Notes under the pieces: generated by a model
What the model was told of the DNA's origin: nothing
Database searches by the model: none
What the model saw: the letters and a program-made list of their open reading frames with translations, nothing else
Program-made: the position numbers and the translations under genes
Origin: Thermoleophilia bacterium
Lineage (GTDB): Bacteria; Actinomycetota; Thermoleophilia; Solirubrobacterales; 70-9
Direction: 5' to 3'
DNA length: 64,000 nt
Assembly: GCA_016650125.1 (NCBI GenBank)
Contig: JAENWT010000012.1
Coordinates: 20,904-84,903 of the forward strand
Shown: piece after piece, positions 30,201 to 38,354 of the stretch
Numbering within the stretch: the first letter of the stretch is position 1
How the letters are laid out: the number at the start of each line of letters is the position of its first letter

Positions 30201-30212
30201 GGTGCGATTTCA
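30181..30212. repeat. Island left attachment site (attL)
   Basis: The core CCAGGAG at 30194-30200 separates response-regulator sequence on the left from island sequence (GGTGCGATTTC) on the right. The same core recurs at 63087-63093. Confidence 0.82.
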
Positions 30213-30370
30213 GATCAGACGCCCTTATATAGAGGGAAATATTAGGGGGCGGTTTTCGTTATCCCCTCTTTTTCCGATTTTCGCGGATTCTTATCCCTAA
30301 ATTCCCTGATCGTTCTCACCCGGGCGTGGACCTTGACAGCGGTCACAGCATTTCCTTTCAATGTCGGGTC

Positions 30371-30376
30371 TAGAAT
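30371..30376 (+). promoter_or_regulatory. -10 element TAGAAT of the kinase gene
   Basis: TAGAAT ends 6 bp before the ATG at 30383, which fits a leaderless transcript starting at the A of the start codon. No well-placed ribosome-binding site exists. A TTGACA at 30333-30338 is too far upstream to pair with it. Confidence 0.5.
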
Positions 30377-30382
30377 GAGGTC

Positions 30383-31255
30383 ATGAAAGTGGAAGAAGTG
30401 GCGGAGTCGTTGGCCGCCGCTCTGGGAGGCGTGGAAGGCCTTGAGCACCTGGACGATGGCGGTCAGGGGCTGGTCTGGCGTTTTCAGGAGGGCGGCGAGG
30501 ATCTGGTCGTGAAGGTCATGAAGGCCGAGAACGATCCGCGGATTGAAAAGGAGATTGCCGCGCTCGGGTCGATTGACAGCCCGTTCGTGATGAAGTTCTC
30601 GGGATCGTTCGAGTTCGAGCACCGAGGGAAGGTGCTCCACGCGATCAAAGGCGAGTTCGTTCCGGGCGGCACAGTCCAAGACAAGCTCGTTGCAGACGGA
30701 CCTCCCTCGTCGACCGAGGCATTTCACTTCGTCCACGGTGCCCTTCTGGGCATCAAGGCAATTCATGATCACGGTCGCATCCACCGGGATTTGAAGCCTC
30801 AGAACATCGCGTTGCGCGACGGGGACTGGGCGACTCCCGTAGTCCTCGATCTGGGCCTCGTTCGGAACTTGGATGAGACCTCGATCACGATCTACCCACA
30901 ACTGCTCGGCACGCTCCCCTTCATGGCTCCGGAACAGCTGCGGCAAGAGCGCGCCGTGAAGAGGACCGATGTATTCGGCATCGGGGCGGTGCTCTTCTAC
31001 GCGATGACGGGAACGCACCCTTTCTTCGATCCCGTGACTGACGCGGAGATGTCCACCGATGATTTGCGGCTCAAGATGATCGAACGCGGTGACGAACTCG
31101 GCTGGCCTCGATGGTCCAACCTCCCGGTCGCCCTTGACGAAGATGTCGCGGCCTTCGTCGGGTCGCTGATAGCGGCGGATGCCTTTGAACGGCCGAGCGT
31201 CGAGGCGGCACTGGCTGAATGCGAATCGCTGTTGCGCGCTCGGGGCGAGGCATGA
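30383..31255 (+). CDS. Hanks-type Ser/Thr protein kinase
   Basis: A 290-residue cytosolic kinase with no membrane segment or sensor domain. Seen: ATP-anchoring K44 in DLVVKVMK, the catalytic loop HRDLKPQN (D136, N141), the metal motif as DLG (156-158) instead of DFG, and MAPEQL (APE 182-184). All catalytic residues are present, so it should be active. Its stop overlaps the next ATG (ATGA), so the two products probably work together. First gene of the island. Confidence 0.88.
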   Translation: MKVEEVAESLAAALGGVEGLEHLDDGGQGLVWRFQEGGEDLVVKVMKAENDPRIEKEIAALGSIDSPFVMKFSGSFEFEHRGKVLHAIKGEFVPGGTVQDKLVADGPPSSTEAFHFVHGALLGIKAIHDHGRIHRDLKPQNIALRDGDWATPVVLDLGLVRNLDETSITIYPQLLGTLPFMAPEQLRQERAVKRTDVFGIGAVLFYAMTGTHPFFDPVTDAEMSTDDLRLKMIERGDELGWPRWSNLPVALDEDVAAFVGSLIAADAFERPSVEAALAECESLLRARGEA

Positions 31256-32403
31256 GTCTCCCTATCTCACCGGTGCTCTTGCTCGCGCAGGGCGCGCATC
31301 ACGGCGGCGAGCTTGTCACGGTGGGCCAAGCTCGGAAAGATTCTGGCGCCCGGCCCCCGGGGCTGGCCCTGGACTGGGGACACAATCATGCCGAGGGCGT
31401 TGACGCTCTCGGCAAAGCTGCGGGACCCCTGATGAGTCCGATTTTGGCTCACCCGGGCGCTGACACGGACAGGTACGGCAAGGAAAAGTTCGGCCCGCAC
31501 AAGGCCGCCGCCCCATGGACGCAACGGGCTGTTCCGAAGACAGTGGAAGAGTGGGACCTGACAATCCGGGAATCTGTCGAAGCCCAATCCCGACTCCCCC
31601 TCGACGCGGTCATGCTGCCCACAAGGCCGATCACGGGAACCGACTGGCCTGACGACTTCCAAGTGTTGGCTGACGTAGCCCGCCGAGCTTGGACTACTCT
31701 CAATCTCGGCTCGGCCCCTTTTATTACCCTGAAGGTCAGCGAGCGGTGGGTCACCGAGAGGAAAATGCGCCGCACTCTCCTGAATCAGCTGACTGACCTA
31801 CCGCCTGACTTCAACGTGGCCATCGACGTTTCGTGGAACTCCATGGCCAGTTACACCGACGAATCAGCTCTTCACGACCTGGCCACAATCGTCAGCGCCC
31901 TGGCCAACGACAACCGGAAGGTCCTCCTCCTTGAATCAGGCCTGATCGGATGGCTCTCGATCGCTTGGGGTGGATGGGGATTCTCGGCGGGTCTCTCGAA
32001 CGCAAGTTGGTTCCGGCAGAACGCGGTGATCCGTCGAGCGAAGGGTCAGCCGGGGCCGCCGCGGATCAAACGGTACTTTGAGAAGCAGCTCCTGAACCGA
32101 GTCCGGCAACCACAGCATGTTCGGCTGAAAGCCCAGCCCGGATATCAGGCGTGCGGTTGTCCGTCCTGTGTTCAGCTTGGCCCGGATTCCCCGAACCCAT
32201 GGGATTTTCTGGAGGCCGACAAGCATGCCCTGTTCAGCCTCGCCGCCCTCACCGACGAAATCTCCGCTCCCAGGCTGGCCGAACGCGCCAACCGCGTGCG
32301 GAAACGTCTCGACGACGCGATCGCTTACAACAAGTCATTGCCGTTCGAACTACCCGGCGACTCTAAGCCCGTCCATCTCGAAGCCTGGCGTTCGGTCGCC
32401 TGA
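31252..32403 (+). CDS. Unknown protein with a transglycosylase-like zinc motif
   Basis: 383 residues from the ATG at 31252, which overlaps the kinase stop; this decides the start. Alternating hydrophobic strands (PLDAVMLPTRP, FNVAIDVSWNSM, KVLLLESGLIGWLSI) suggest a TIM barrel. Near the C terminus CGCPSC followed by H 19 residues later resembles the Cys-x-Cys-x2-Cys...His zinc site of tRNA-guanine transglycosylases and their DNA-modifying relatives. This is an inference from one motif and overall shape. Coupled to the kinase gene. Confidence 0.5.
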   Translation: MSLPISPVLLLAQGAHHGGELVTVGQARKDSGARPPGLALDWGHNHAEGVDALGKAAGPLMSPILAHPGADTDRYGKEKFGPHKAAAPWTQRAVPKTVEEWDLTIRESVEAQSRLPLDAVMLPTRPITGTDWPDDFQVLADVARRAWTTLNLGSAPFITLKVSERWVTERKMRRTLLNQLTDLPPDFNVAIDVSWNSMASYTDESALHDLATIVSALANDNRKVLLLESGLIGWLSIAWGGWGFSAGLSNASWFRQNAVIRRAKGQPGPPRIKRYFEKQLLNRVRQPQHVRLKAQPGYQACGCPSCVQLGPDSPNPWDFLEADKHALFSLAALTDEISAPRLAERANRVRKRLDDAIAYNKSLPFELPGDSKPVHLEAWRSVA

Positions 32404-33129
32404 GCGAACCGGAGCGGACTCGAAAGAACCGGCCGAAAGAGCCCGACCGTAGATCTGCTCGGATGCCCATGCGGCAGCAAACTCGTCACCCGGCGATCGA
32501 GTATTGACCGCCCGGACGATGCGATGGAGCGTCCCCTCGCTGGAAAGTAAAGCGAGGCCGATCCCCAGAGACCGAGCAGCTTCCACAGCCTGAACGTTCG
32601 GCTCTCGGCTCAAGATCACCCAAGAACTGTTTGCCCATCGCGAATATGCTGCCGCTTGTCGAATGGCTCCTTGCCAGTTCGAGAGTTTGAGCTCGACGGC
32701 CACAACCCGAGCCGCCACCGACGACCACCCCGGATGGGTCAGATACCGGTGTTTGGGCTGCTTGCGGATCGCACCTACTTCCAACCCCAAGCTGAGCGCG
32801 TTTGATGCTGCGGACCGAGAGATACGAAACTGGTCGGCCACTTCTGCTGAAGTCACCGGATTGTCCCGAGCAAACATCAGGACCTGAAGTGCCAGAGCGT
32901 TCGTGACCGGACCGATTCCCTCTCGAAGGCGCGTTTCAACTGGCCCGCGAGCGAACCTGATCGCGGCTAAGTCGGCAACCGCATCCGGTCCCACTATCTC
33001 CCCGGCGATGAAGTCAGGATCCTGCTTCGACCCCCACCAAGAGCCATTCGCAGCGATCGCGGGCGAGGTCATCTCGCTTTCCCAGCGAAAGTCTGTCATC
33101 CGATGAAGGTAACGGATCGCTTGCATCAT
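32350..33129 (-). CDS. Winged-helix plus PD-(D/E)xK-like nuclease-fold protein
   Basis: 259 residues from the ATG at 33129, chosen for its ribosome-binding site (AAAAGGACGAGC before ATG); a GTG at 33174 would extend it. A helix-turn-helix lies at about 88-125 (VTSAEVADQFRISRSAASNA). The core VVAVELKLSNWQGAIRQAAAY (E145, K147, then Q158) is the pattern of PD-(D/E)xK nuclease folds. The 3' end overlaps the convergent upstream gene by 54 bp. Confidence 0.6.
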   Translation of the reverse strand: MMQAIRYLHRMTDFRWESEMTSPAIAANGSWWGSKQDPDFIAGEIVGPDAVADLAAIRFARGPVETRLREGIGPVTNALALQVLMFARDNPVTSAEVADQFRISRSAASNALSLGLEVGAIRKQPKHRYLTHPGWSSVAARVVAVELKLSNWQGAIRQAAAYSRWANSSWVILSREPNVQAVEAARSLGIGLALLSSEGTLHRIVRAVNTRSPGDEFAAAWASEQIYGRALSAGSFESAPVRSGDRTPGFEMDGLRVAG

Positions 33130-33194
33130 GCTCGTCCTTTTCGCATATCTCGCAACTAAGTAGTCAGCCGCCACCGGGGAATCCCTCAGTTCGA

Positions 33195-33200
33195 TAGAAC
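33195..33200 (+). promoter_or_regulatory. -10 element TAGAAC of the HEPN gene
   Basis: TAGAAC stands 6 bp before the ATG at 33207, the same spacing as at the kinase gene, and again without a ribosome-binding site. A leaderless transcript is likely. Confidence 0.42.
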
Positions 33201-33206
33201 TGAGCC

Positions 33207-33917
33207 ATGAGCCCAGAAGTGCGCGACTTTGCTGATCCCCTCGAAGGACTCGAAGCTCAACTCACCAGGTTACGAGGACTTATCGGCATAGTCCCGCCGC
33301 TCATCGAGGCAGATCGCGATCGAAGATGGAACGAGATCAACTCCCGACCCAGCGACGGAGAAGACGGAGACACCATCGACATCTTCGGAGAGGAAGCTGG
33401 ATTCGGAGAAGAAGGTGGTTTCGCAGAGTTCAATCGAACCATCTACGAATCAGCGATCGTTTTCGGTTGGGCCATCTTCCATGACTTTCTTGTACAGGAG
33501 CTCAAACACAACTTCCTGAACTTCGACCTCTCAGAACACCCTTCCCTCCAGATCCTCGTTGAGGAGGACGTTCGTAACTGGGATCGGCGCTTCGATCGAG
33601 TCAGGGACCGCTTCCGAGATTTTGCCGATATCAGGTTGGCTGAGTTAGAAAGCTGGCAAATGGTGCTTCATGCCCAGGCGTTACGCAACGCCCTGGTTCA
33701 CAATCAAGGCCTCTACACCCGGAGCTACCTGAACGCTCCCCTCGCTTACAGGCCGACTAAAGAGGATCTTCAAGGCTTTGAGCCACCCACGGATGAAGCA
33801 CGGTTGATCGATCATGAGCCAATCCCGCTCTCGCTCGACTTCACCGAGAAAGTGATCACCGGATTGAGCGCCGCCGCCGTGGAGATCCGCGACGCGGTCG
33901 AGAACCCAGTCCGATAG
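33207..33917 (+). CDS. HEPN-like protein (putative RNase)
   Basis: 236 largely alpha-helical residues. The motif RNALVH (R160, H165) fits the R-x4-H catalytic signature of HEPN ribonucleases, which act in toxin-antitoxin and phage-defence systems. An acidic Gly-rich insert (GEEAGFGEEGGF) lies at 61-72. It is divergent from the PD-(D/E)xK-like gene with a 77-bp shared control region. Assignment rests on the motif and helical context only. Confidence 0.55.
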   Translation: MSPEVRDFADPLEGLEAQLTRLRGLIGIVPPLIEADRDRRWNEINSRPSDGEDGDTIDIFGEEAGFGEEGGFAEFNRTIYESAIVFGWAIFHDFLVQELKHNFLNFDLSEHPSLQILVEEDVRNWDRRFDRVRDRFRDFADIRLAELESWQMVLHAQALRNALVHNQGLYTRSYLNAPLAYRPTKEDLQGFEPPTDEARLIDHEPIPLSLDFTEKVITGLSAAAVEIRDAVENPVR

Positions 33918-34173
33918 GCCGTGAATATTTCGTGGGACCCGGCGACGACGAGTATCGGCATGTCATGCCGGAGGATGTTCCAATCTCGACCCGGAGTTCA
34001 CGGTTAACGTTGCGCTCCCTGCGAGCCGGGGCGTTCGACTATTTTCGTCCGTCAGCGAACTCGCAGGTAAATGACGGTCATACTATTTTCGGCGAGATTC
34101 GAGTTAGGGCCCCGATTGGGACCCGGCCTCAGGCCCAGTCGCAAAACGAGAAATCGAGCTGCCGATTCAGCGA
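33918..34173 (+). pseudogene. Decayed partial copy of the 3' end of the next gene
   Basis: The stretch from about 33921 encodes REYFVGPGDDEYRHVMPEDV, nearly identical to REYFVGPGNDEYRHAMPEDV in the gene at 34186-35175. Further on, ATTTTCGGCGAGATTCGAG matches the later ATTTTCGGTGAAATC...GTTCGAG with the middle deleted. The copy has no start of its own and its frame breaks. It looks like the remains of a duplicated paralogue. Confidence 0.68.
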
Positions 34174-34179
34174 TAAGAT
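34174..34179 (+). promoter_or_regulatory. -10 element TAAGAT before a GTG start
   Basis: TAAGAT lies 6 bp before the GTG at 34186, the third case in the island of a TAnnnT box, six bases and a start codon without a ribosome-binding site. Confidence 0.4.
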
Positions 34180-34185
34180 AAGCGC

Positions 34186-35175
34186 GTGATCGTCCCTGCG
34201 TTTACGCCCGGTTTCGGAGAGTTCTGGCAAGGAGCTGCAACCGTGGTGGCCGCAGCGTTGATTGTTCTGGGAATAGCCGCAATCGTGGTGATCGTCATGG
34301 TCCTGCTGGACAGCGACTCTGACGGCGAGTCCTTCGGGTTCAGAAGCTCCGAATGGGACGACGATCCCAAGGTCGGCATCTTTTTGTTTATCGCAGAAGA
34401 TCCGATCATGGGGATGATCGAACAGGTGAATAGATCCGAGCCGGTGGAACGAGAGGTAACTCGTCGGAAGAAGGGAACTCTCTCAGCTGGCACCCAAGGA
34501 ATCGGAGCCGGTGTTGAAGCGGGGGCCGAGACTCGCGAGCTGTTCAATGATGCGAACCAGCGGATCGAGGCGAAATGCCTCCCCCTCGTCCAGCATCTGG
34601 AGGGAGCAGGGAAGGTTTGTTCTCGTCCCGATTCGTTTCTCTTGGACAGCAGCTTGGTCCCCACTTTGCAAAACCGTCCGGCTCAATTCATTAAGGAATT
34701 TCTTGACGAGCGCTATCCGGATGGCTTGGAGGGTGTCGGGTCGTCAGAGATCGCCGAATCCCTCGCATCTCATACTGAGAACCGGGATTTTCACCTCTCC
34801 GACTCTGAGGCGCGTAAGCGCCTGCTCGAACATCTGGCCTGGGTCGATGAGAGCGAGGAGGGAAATTTTGTGCTGGTGAGTGATGCCTGGGTTGTCGCTG
34901 AAGATGGAGACCACATCGAGTTGAGCCGACCCGATTTTCACATTCGACGTGAATATTTTGTGGGTCCCGGCAATGATGAGTATCGGCATGCCATGCCAGA
35001 GGACGTTTCAATATCGACTCGAATTCGAATCGAGGACCTTCTTGACCATGGTCGGGATCGGCTCATCGGTCTGGATCGAAATACCCGCCTCACCATTTTC
35101 GGTGAAATCTTGGGTTTCGACCCTGATCACAATAGGTTCGAGATAGGGGCCCTGCTCGTTTATACGGAGAGTTAG
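34186..35175 (+). CDS. Membrane-anchored protein, unknown function
   Basis: 329 residues from a GTG. One N-terminal membrane helix (about 17-41) is followed by a large acidic cytoplasmic or external domain. Residues 153-225 (QFIKEFLDERYPDGLEG... SDSEARKRLLEHLAWVDES) look helical, like a winged-helix or degenerate helical unit. No family recognised. A decayed copy of its 3' end lies directly upstream. It overlaps the next gene's stop by 4 bp, tail to tail. Confidence 0.65.
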   Translation: MIVPAFTPGFGEFWQGAATVVAAALIVLGIAAIVVIVMVLLDSDSDGESFGFRSSEWDDDPKVGIFLFIAEDPIMGMIEQVNRSEPVEREVTRRKKGTLSAGTQGIGAGVEAGAETRELFNDANQRIEAKCLPLVQHLEGAGKVCSRPDSFLLDSSLVPTLQNRPAQFIKEFLDERYPDGLEGVGSSEIAESLASHTENRDFHLSDSEARKRLLEHLAWVDESEEGNFVLVSDAWVVAEDGDHIELSRPDFHIRREYFVGPGNDEYRHAMPEDVSISTRIRIEDLLDHGRDRLIGLDRNTRLTIFGEILGFDPDHNRFEIGALLVYTES

Positions 35176-35588
35176 GCTCGCTGAAGACGCGAAAAACGAC
35201 TCTCGATTGGGTTTTTCTTTTTTCCGGCATTAGATCGCTGCGAATCCCGCCGCTGGGCTAGATGGATACGCAACACTCGTTCCTCCAACCGATCCAACAC
35301 GTCATGCTCCTCGGCCGTTGCGTTTCCTTGGTCGGCAAGAGCGAGCATCTCTTCCAATCTCTCGTAAACCTTGATGCCGCATTTTTGAACCGCATCCGAG
35401 AGATCGTCGCCTTCGACCAGCAGATCGAATTCTAGCCCTCGCAGAAACGTTGTCTCGTTTTCAGTCCAATACTCAACACGTGTCAGCGGAAGCGACTCTC
35501 CGTCTGCGGTGATCACGATGAGAATCTCTTCTCGACCGTCAATTCCAGTTGGCTGGGTTTGGGTGGCTTGAGCTTTCGTTGTATTCAT
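35172..35588 (-). CDS. Hypothetical protein
   Basis: 138 residues, charged, with no membrane segment or known motif. It is the last of a minus-strand run (36589 to 35172) but is separated from the gene before it by 171 bp. The long helical stretch VYERLEEMLALADQGNATAE suggests a coiled-coil. Function unknown. Confidence 0.5.
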   Translation of the reverse strand: MNTTKAQATQTQPTGIDGREEILIVITADGESLPLTRVEYWTENETTFLRGLEFDLLVEGDDLSDAVQKCGIKVYERLEEMLALADQGNATAEEHDVLDRLEERVLRIHLAQRRDSQRSNAGKKKNPIESRFSRLQRA

Positions 35589-35759
35589 CTGTGGAGGCTG
35601 AATTTCAGACTATTGGGATCTATCTCTGATCGCATCCTTCGAGAAACCATGGTACATGGGAGCCTACTCGGACTCCCGCTTTTCGCAAGGTTGGCGCCGA
35701 TCCATCTTTGGGTGTCGTGGCGCGTGCATGCCATCAGGCCTGGGCAAGATTTGGCTTTT

Positions 35760-36179
35760 CTAAACCGAGGACGCATCCTGAGGAGGTTCGTCACGCATCT
35801 GTCCCGCTGCCCGTCTCAGCTCGCGATCCAGAGAATCGACGATCGACTCATCAAAATTTCCGATATTGATGACTCTGGTCATCCTGGTCTCCTTTGGCAG
35901 TTTCGCGTAGAAGCTCACCGGCGGCGGTTCTCGACCTTCCATGACAATCTCAAGGCCTTTCGGCACTGAGTCAGGCCGTCTTGCGACATTGGTGATGACG
36001 GTCAAGTCCGCGGGCCCATAGCCGCCCAAATGACCCACTAGCTTCTCGGCTCTCGCCCAAGCCATGTTGATCAGGTCCCGAGGCTCAGGAGAATCGACCA
36101 CCGTGCCATCGCTAAACCAGGCGCCTATCCCGACCGTTCCCTCCCAAGATGCTCGCACTATCCACGACTCTTGAATCAC
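35760..36179 (-). CDS. Hypothetical protein
   Basis: 139 residues, no recognised domain. Its ATG overlaps the stop of the preceding small gene (36176-36400) by 4 bp, which supports both as real, co-translated genes. Confidence 0.55.
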   Translation of the reverse strand: MIQESWIVRASWEGTVGIGAWFSDGTVVDSPEPRDLINMAWARAEKLVGHLGGYGPADLTVITNVARRPDSVPKGLEIVMEGREPPPVSFYAKLPKETRMTRVINIGNFDESIVDSLDRELRRAAGQMRDEPPQDASSV

Positions 36180-36400
36180 ATATCTAAGGCGGCTACGAAT
36201 ATCAAAATGATCGTGCGGACCCGAGTCGAAAGAAATGAAAATGAATCTTGTTGTTGGATGAGTCTTCGATCTTCCGGTTCTGTATCTGGAAGAGTCTCCG
36301 CGGCCTCGATGATGTGATTCCGCATTTTTTCACTGAACAAGACGGAAGAGATGTCGGGATTAGAGCGGTTTCGCGCCGCGATCCCAAGTCCAAATGCCAT
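36176..36400 (-). CDS. Small hypothetical protein
   Basis: 74 residues, middle gene of a tight trio. It starts 9 bp after the stop of the 59-residue gene upstream and overlaps the next start as ATGA. No motif recognised. Confidence 0.48.
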   Translation of the reverse strand: MAFGLGIAARNRSNPDISSVLFSEKMRNHIIEAAETLPDTEPEDRRLIQQQDSFSFLSTRVRTIILIFVAALDM

Positions 36401-36409
36401 AGATCGGTT

Positions 36410-36589
36410 CTATTTCCAATCAGGAACTTCGATTACGAAGCGGGCTGCGTCTCCGGAGGAGAGCAGCGATATTTGTCTGGCTTGCCTTCCGCGCTCCCTC
36501 GCTTTTCGAAGCAACCACCATTTAGCATGAAGCGAAACAGGTACGCGAGTCATGAACTTCCCTGAATGGTCCTTATTTTCGTCCGTCAT
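36410..36589 (-). CDS. 59-residue basic hypothetical protein
   Basis: A short reading frame starting MTDENKDHSGKFMTRVP and ending VIEVPDWK. A good ribosome-binding site (AAAAGGAGAGGC) directly precedes the ATG, better than for the following two genes. The middle is rich in Arg/Lys (LRKARERGRQARQ). It heads the trio and is probably its translational entry point. Function unknown. Confidence 0.5.
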   Translation of the reverse strand: MTDENKDHSGKFMTRVPVSLHAKWWLLRKARERGRQARQISLLSSGDAARFVIEVPDWK

Positions 36590-36818
36590 GCCTCTCCTTT
36601 TGTGTTGTCCGGTGTGGGAATACTCTCGTGAGGCTGGCTATCAGCCTTCCAGCGTGGTCCGGTCACTCCTTTTGGGGTTGGAGCATTCGATGTCCTCTTG
36701 CGCTATCTGACGGTCGATCCTGGCCCGGAAAGCTGGGTCCTTTTCGTAGAGCTCAAGTTAGCTCAGATTGCGGACACCTTCACCGCGGAGCGATACTTTC
36801 AGGACACCGCGACTGGCG

Positions 36819-38213
36819 TCAGTCTCGCTCTGTTACGAAGAGGGTCCCGTTATGGCCCGCGGCGGGCGGCACCGACCAGATCAAGAGATAACGACCGTCA
36901 GGAGTCACTGCGCCTGAAGCTTCGGGCAAGGATGTTGAAGCGAGCTGGTTCGAGAACACGGACTCTGACTCAAACGGCCGCTGGGCTGATCGTTTCAAGT
37001 AAATATCGATACTGAACGCAACCAGATTCTCAGTTGCAAAGCCGACGGCCCCCGAAGAATTCCCAGCGAACGTCCGATCTAGGAAGATCACCCTTGTCGA
37101 TTCTTTTCGCTCGCGAAGCATCACAGGCTTGGAGACCGGCGCCGAGGCGGAGGTCGCTCCAGCGGGCCTTCCTGATTGCACTTGCGATGCGACCGCGGTA
37201 ACCATTCCCTTTCTACTGATGTTCGCCGACGCGAAACTCATCAAGGACCCAGGCGGAGAGACTCTGACTGCCTTTCCGAACGACCGGTGGGTCATACGGG
37301 CTTGCCGAACGACATAATGCTGGAGATAACCGTTGATCATGAGGACTCCCTGTCCCCGATCGTTGAGATCAAGGTCAAGACCAGCGTGCGAGCATTTTGA
37401 GCTCCTAACAGATCTGGTTCTTCCATAGGTAATGCTGTTCTGGTGCTGCGATCGGATCCGAACGTGCTGGTATCGCGTCGGCTGAGAGCGCGCCACGGTA
37501 GTTTGTGATCGGCAAGATTGGGCCCAAGCTACTAGGCCTCGTCCGCGCGTCCGAGCTGCTACGGAAACGAAGAGACCTGATCTCTGAGAAACCGCCACCG
37601 TCTTGGGCAGACGAAATCGGCTGCTGCGCGGTGGTTTCACAGCGACGTAAGTGGAACCCGTCGACAGTCCGTAGTTTTGACTCCAAGCTAAGATCGCTGT
37701 CCCGTCTCTGGCCACGTCGATGTCCAAGGCGCTGACCGTCAAGCTCCGACCTGGCGGCACCAGTTTTTGGACCTTGGACCAGGATCTAGAAATGCTCCGG
37801 GTCCTGACCGCAATCTTTCGGTCCGGCGTAACCCAGGCGAGCACGGTCTCACCTGCCTCGCCGACATCCAACGTGGGTAGTCCGGCCGCCGACGCTGTGA
37901 CTTGATTCGGCGCCCCAAAAGCGTCGTCGTTCGCGGCACGCACACTTGTAAACACTTGCGTCGTGGACCCCGGAGCCTCGGGTCCGTAGATCGGTGCCGA
38001 CCCCCATGCCGCCACGGCATAGTCATTTGGACCAGCCCCAATCATAGGACTGTCGATTCCGTTTTCGAGCGCCGCGATGCGGGACGTAGTGGGAGCAGCA
38101 AGCGAAGATGGTGCCCACGCTGCCCAACTACAGACGACTAAGCCGACCCCTAAGGTGAGCCGCATCAGCTTTGTCAAAATCCTAATTTCAGGCTTCAAGA
38201 TCATGCTCAACAT
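36819..38213 (-). CDS. Secreted beta-propeller-like protein
   Basis: 464 residues, or 448 from a second ATG (Met17) that gives a classic signal peptide MRLTLGVGLVVCSWAAWA ending SLAA. The mature part has repeated strands with Trp-containing blades (YAVAAWGSAP, ETVLAWVTPD, TAILAWSQN, GLVAWAQSC, RYLLIWSVPP), the pattern of a six- or seven-bladed propeller. No catalytic motif. Probably exported and cell-surface or extracellular. Confidence 0.62.
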   Translation of the reverse strand: MLSMILKPEIRILTKLMRLTLGVGLVVCSWAAWAPSSLAAPTTSRIAALENGIDSPMIGAGPNDYAVAAWGSAPIYGPEAPGSTTQVFTSVRAANDDAFGAPNQVTASAAGLPTLDVGEAGETVLAWVTPDRKIAVRTRSISRSWSKVQKLVPPGRSLTVSALDIDVARDGTAILAWSQNYGLSTGSTYVAVKPPRSSRFRLPKTVAVSQRSGLFVSVAARTRGRGLVAWAQSCRSQTTVARSQPTRYQHVRIRSQHQNSITYGRTRSVRSSKCSHAGLDLDLNDRGQGVLMINGYLQHYVVRQARMTHRSFGKAVRVSPPGSLMSFASANISRKGMVTAVASQVQSGRPAGATSASAPVSKPVMLRERKESTRVIFLDRTFAGNSSGAVGFATENLVAFSIDIYLKRSAQRPFESESVFSNQLASTSLPEASGAVTPDGRYLLIWSVPPAAGHNGTLFVTERD

Positions 38214-38354
38214 TCTTTGTGCTCGACGGTGCCTCGAAAGGAAATGCCTCGGTTCTTCACTGGACGCGAGAGCTCCCTCCTTTGGAATTGGTTGACATAG
38301 CCTAGCCGAGCGGGGTAGGTTTGAAGCAATTTCTCGTTCAACACGGAGGTCACA

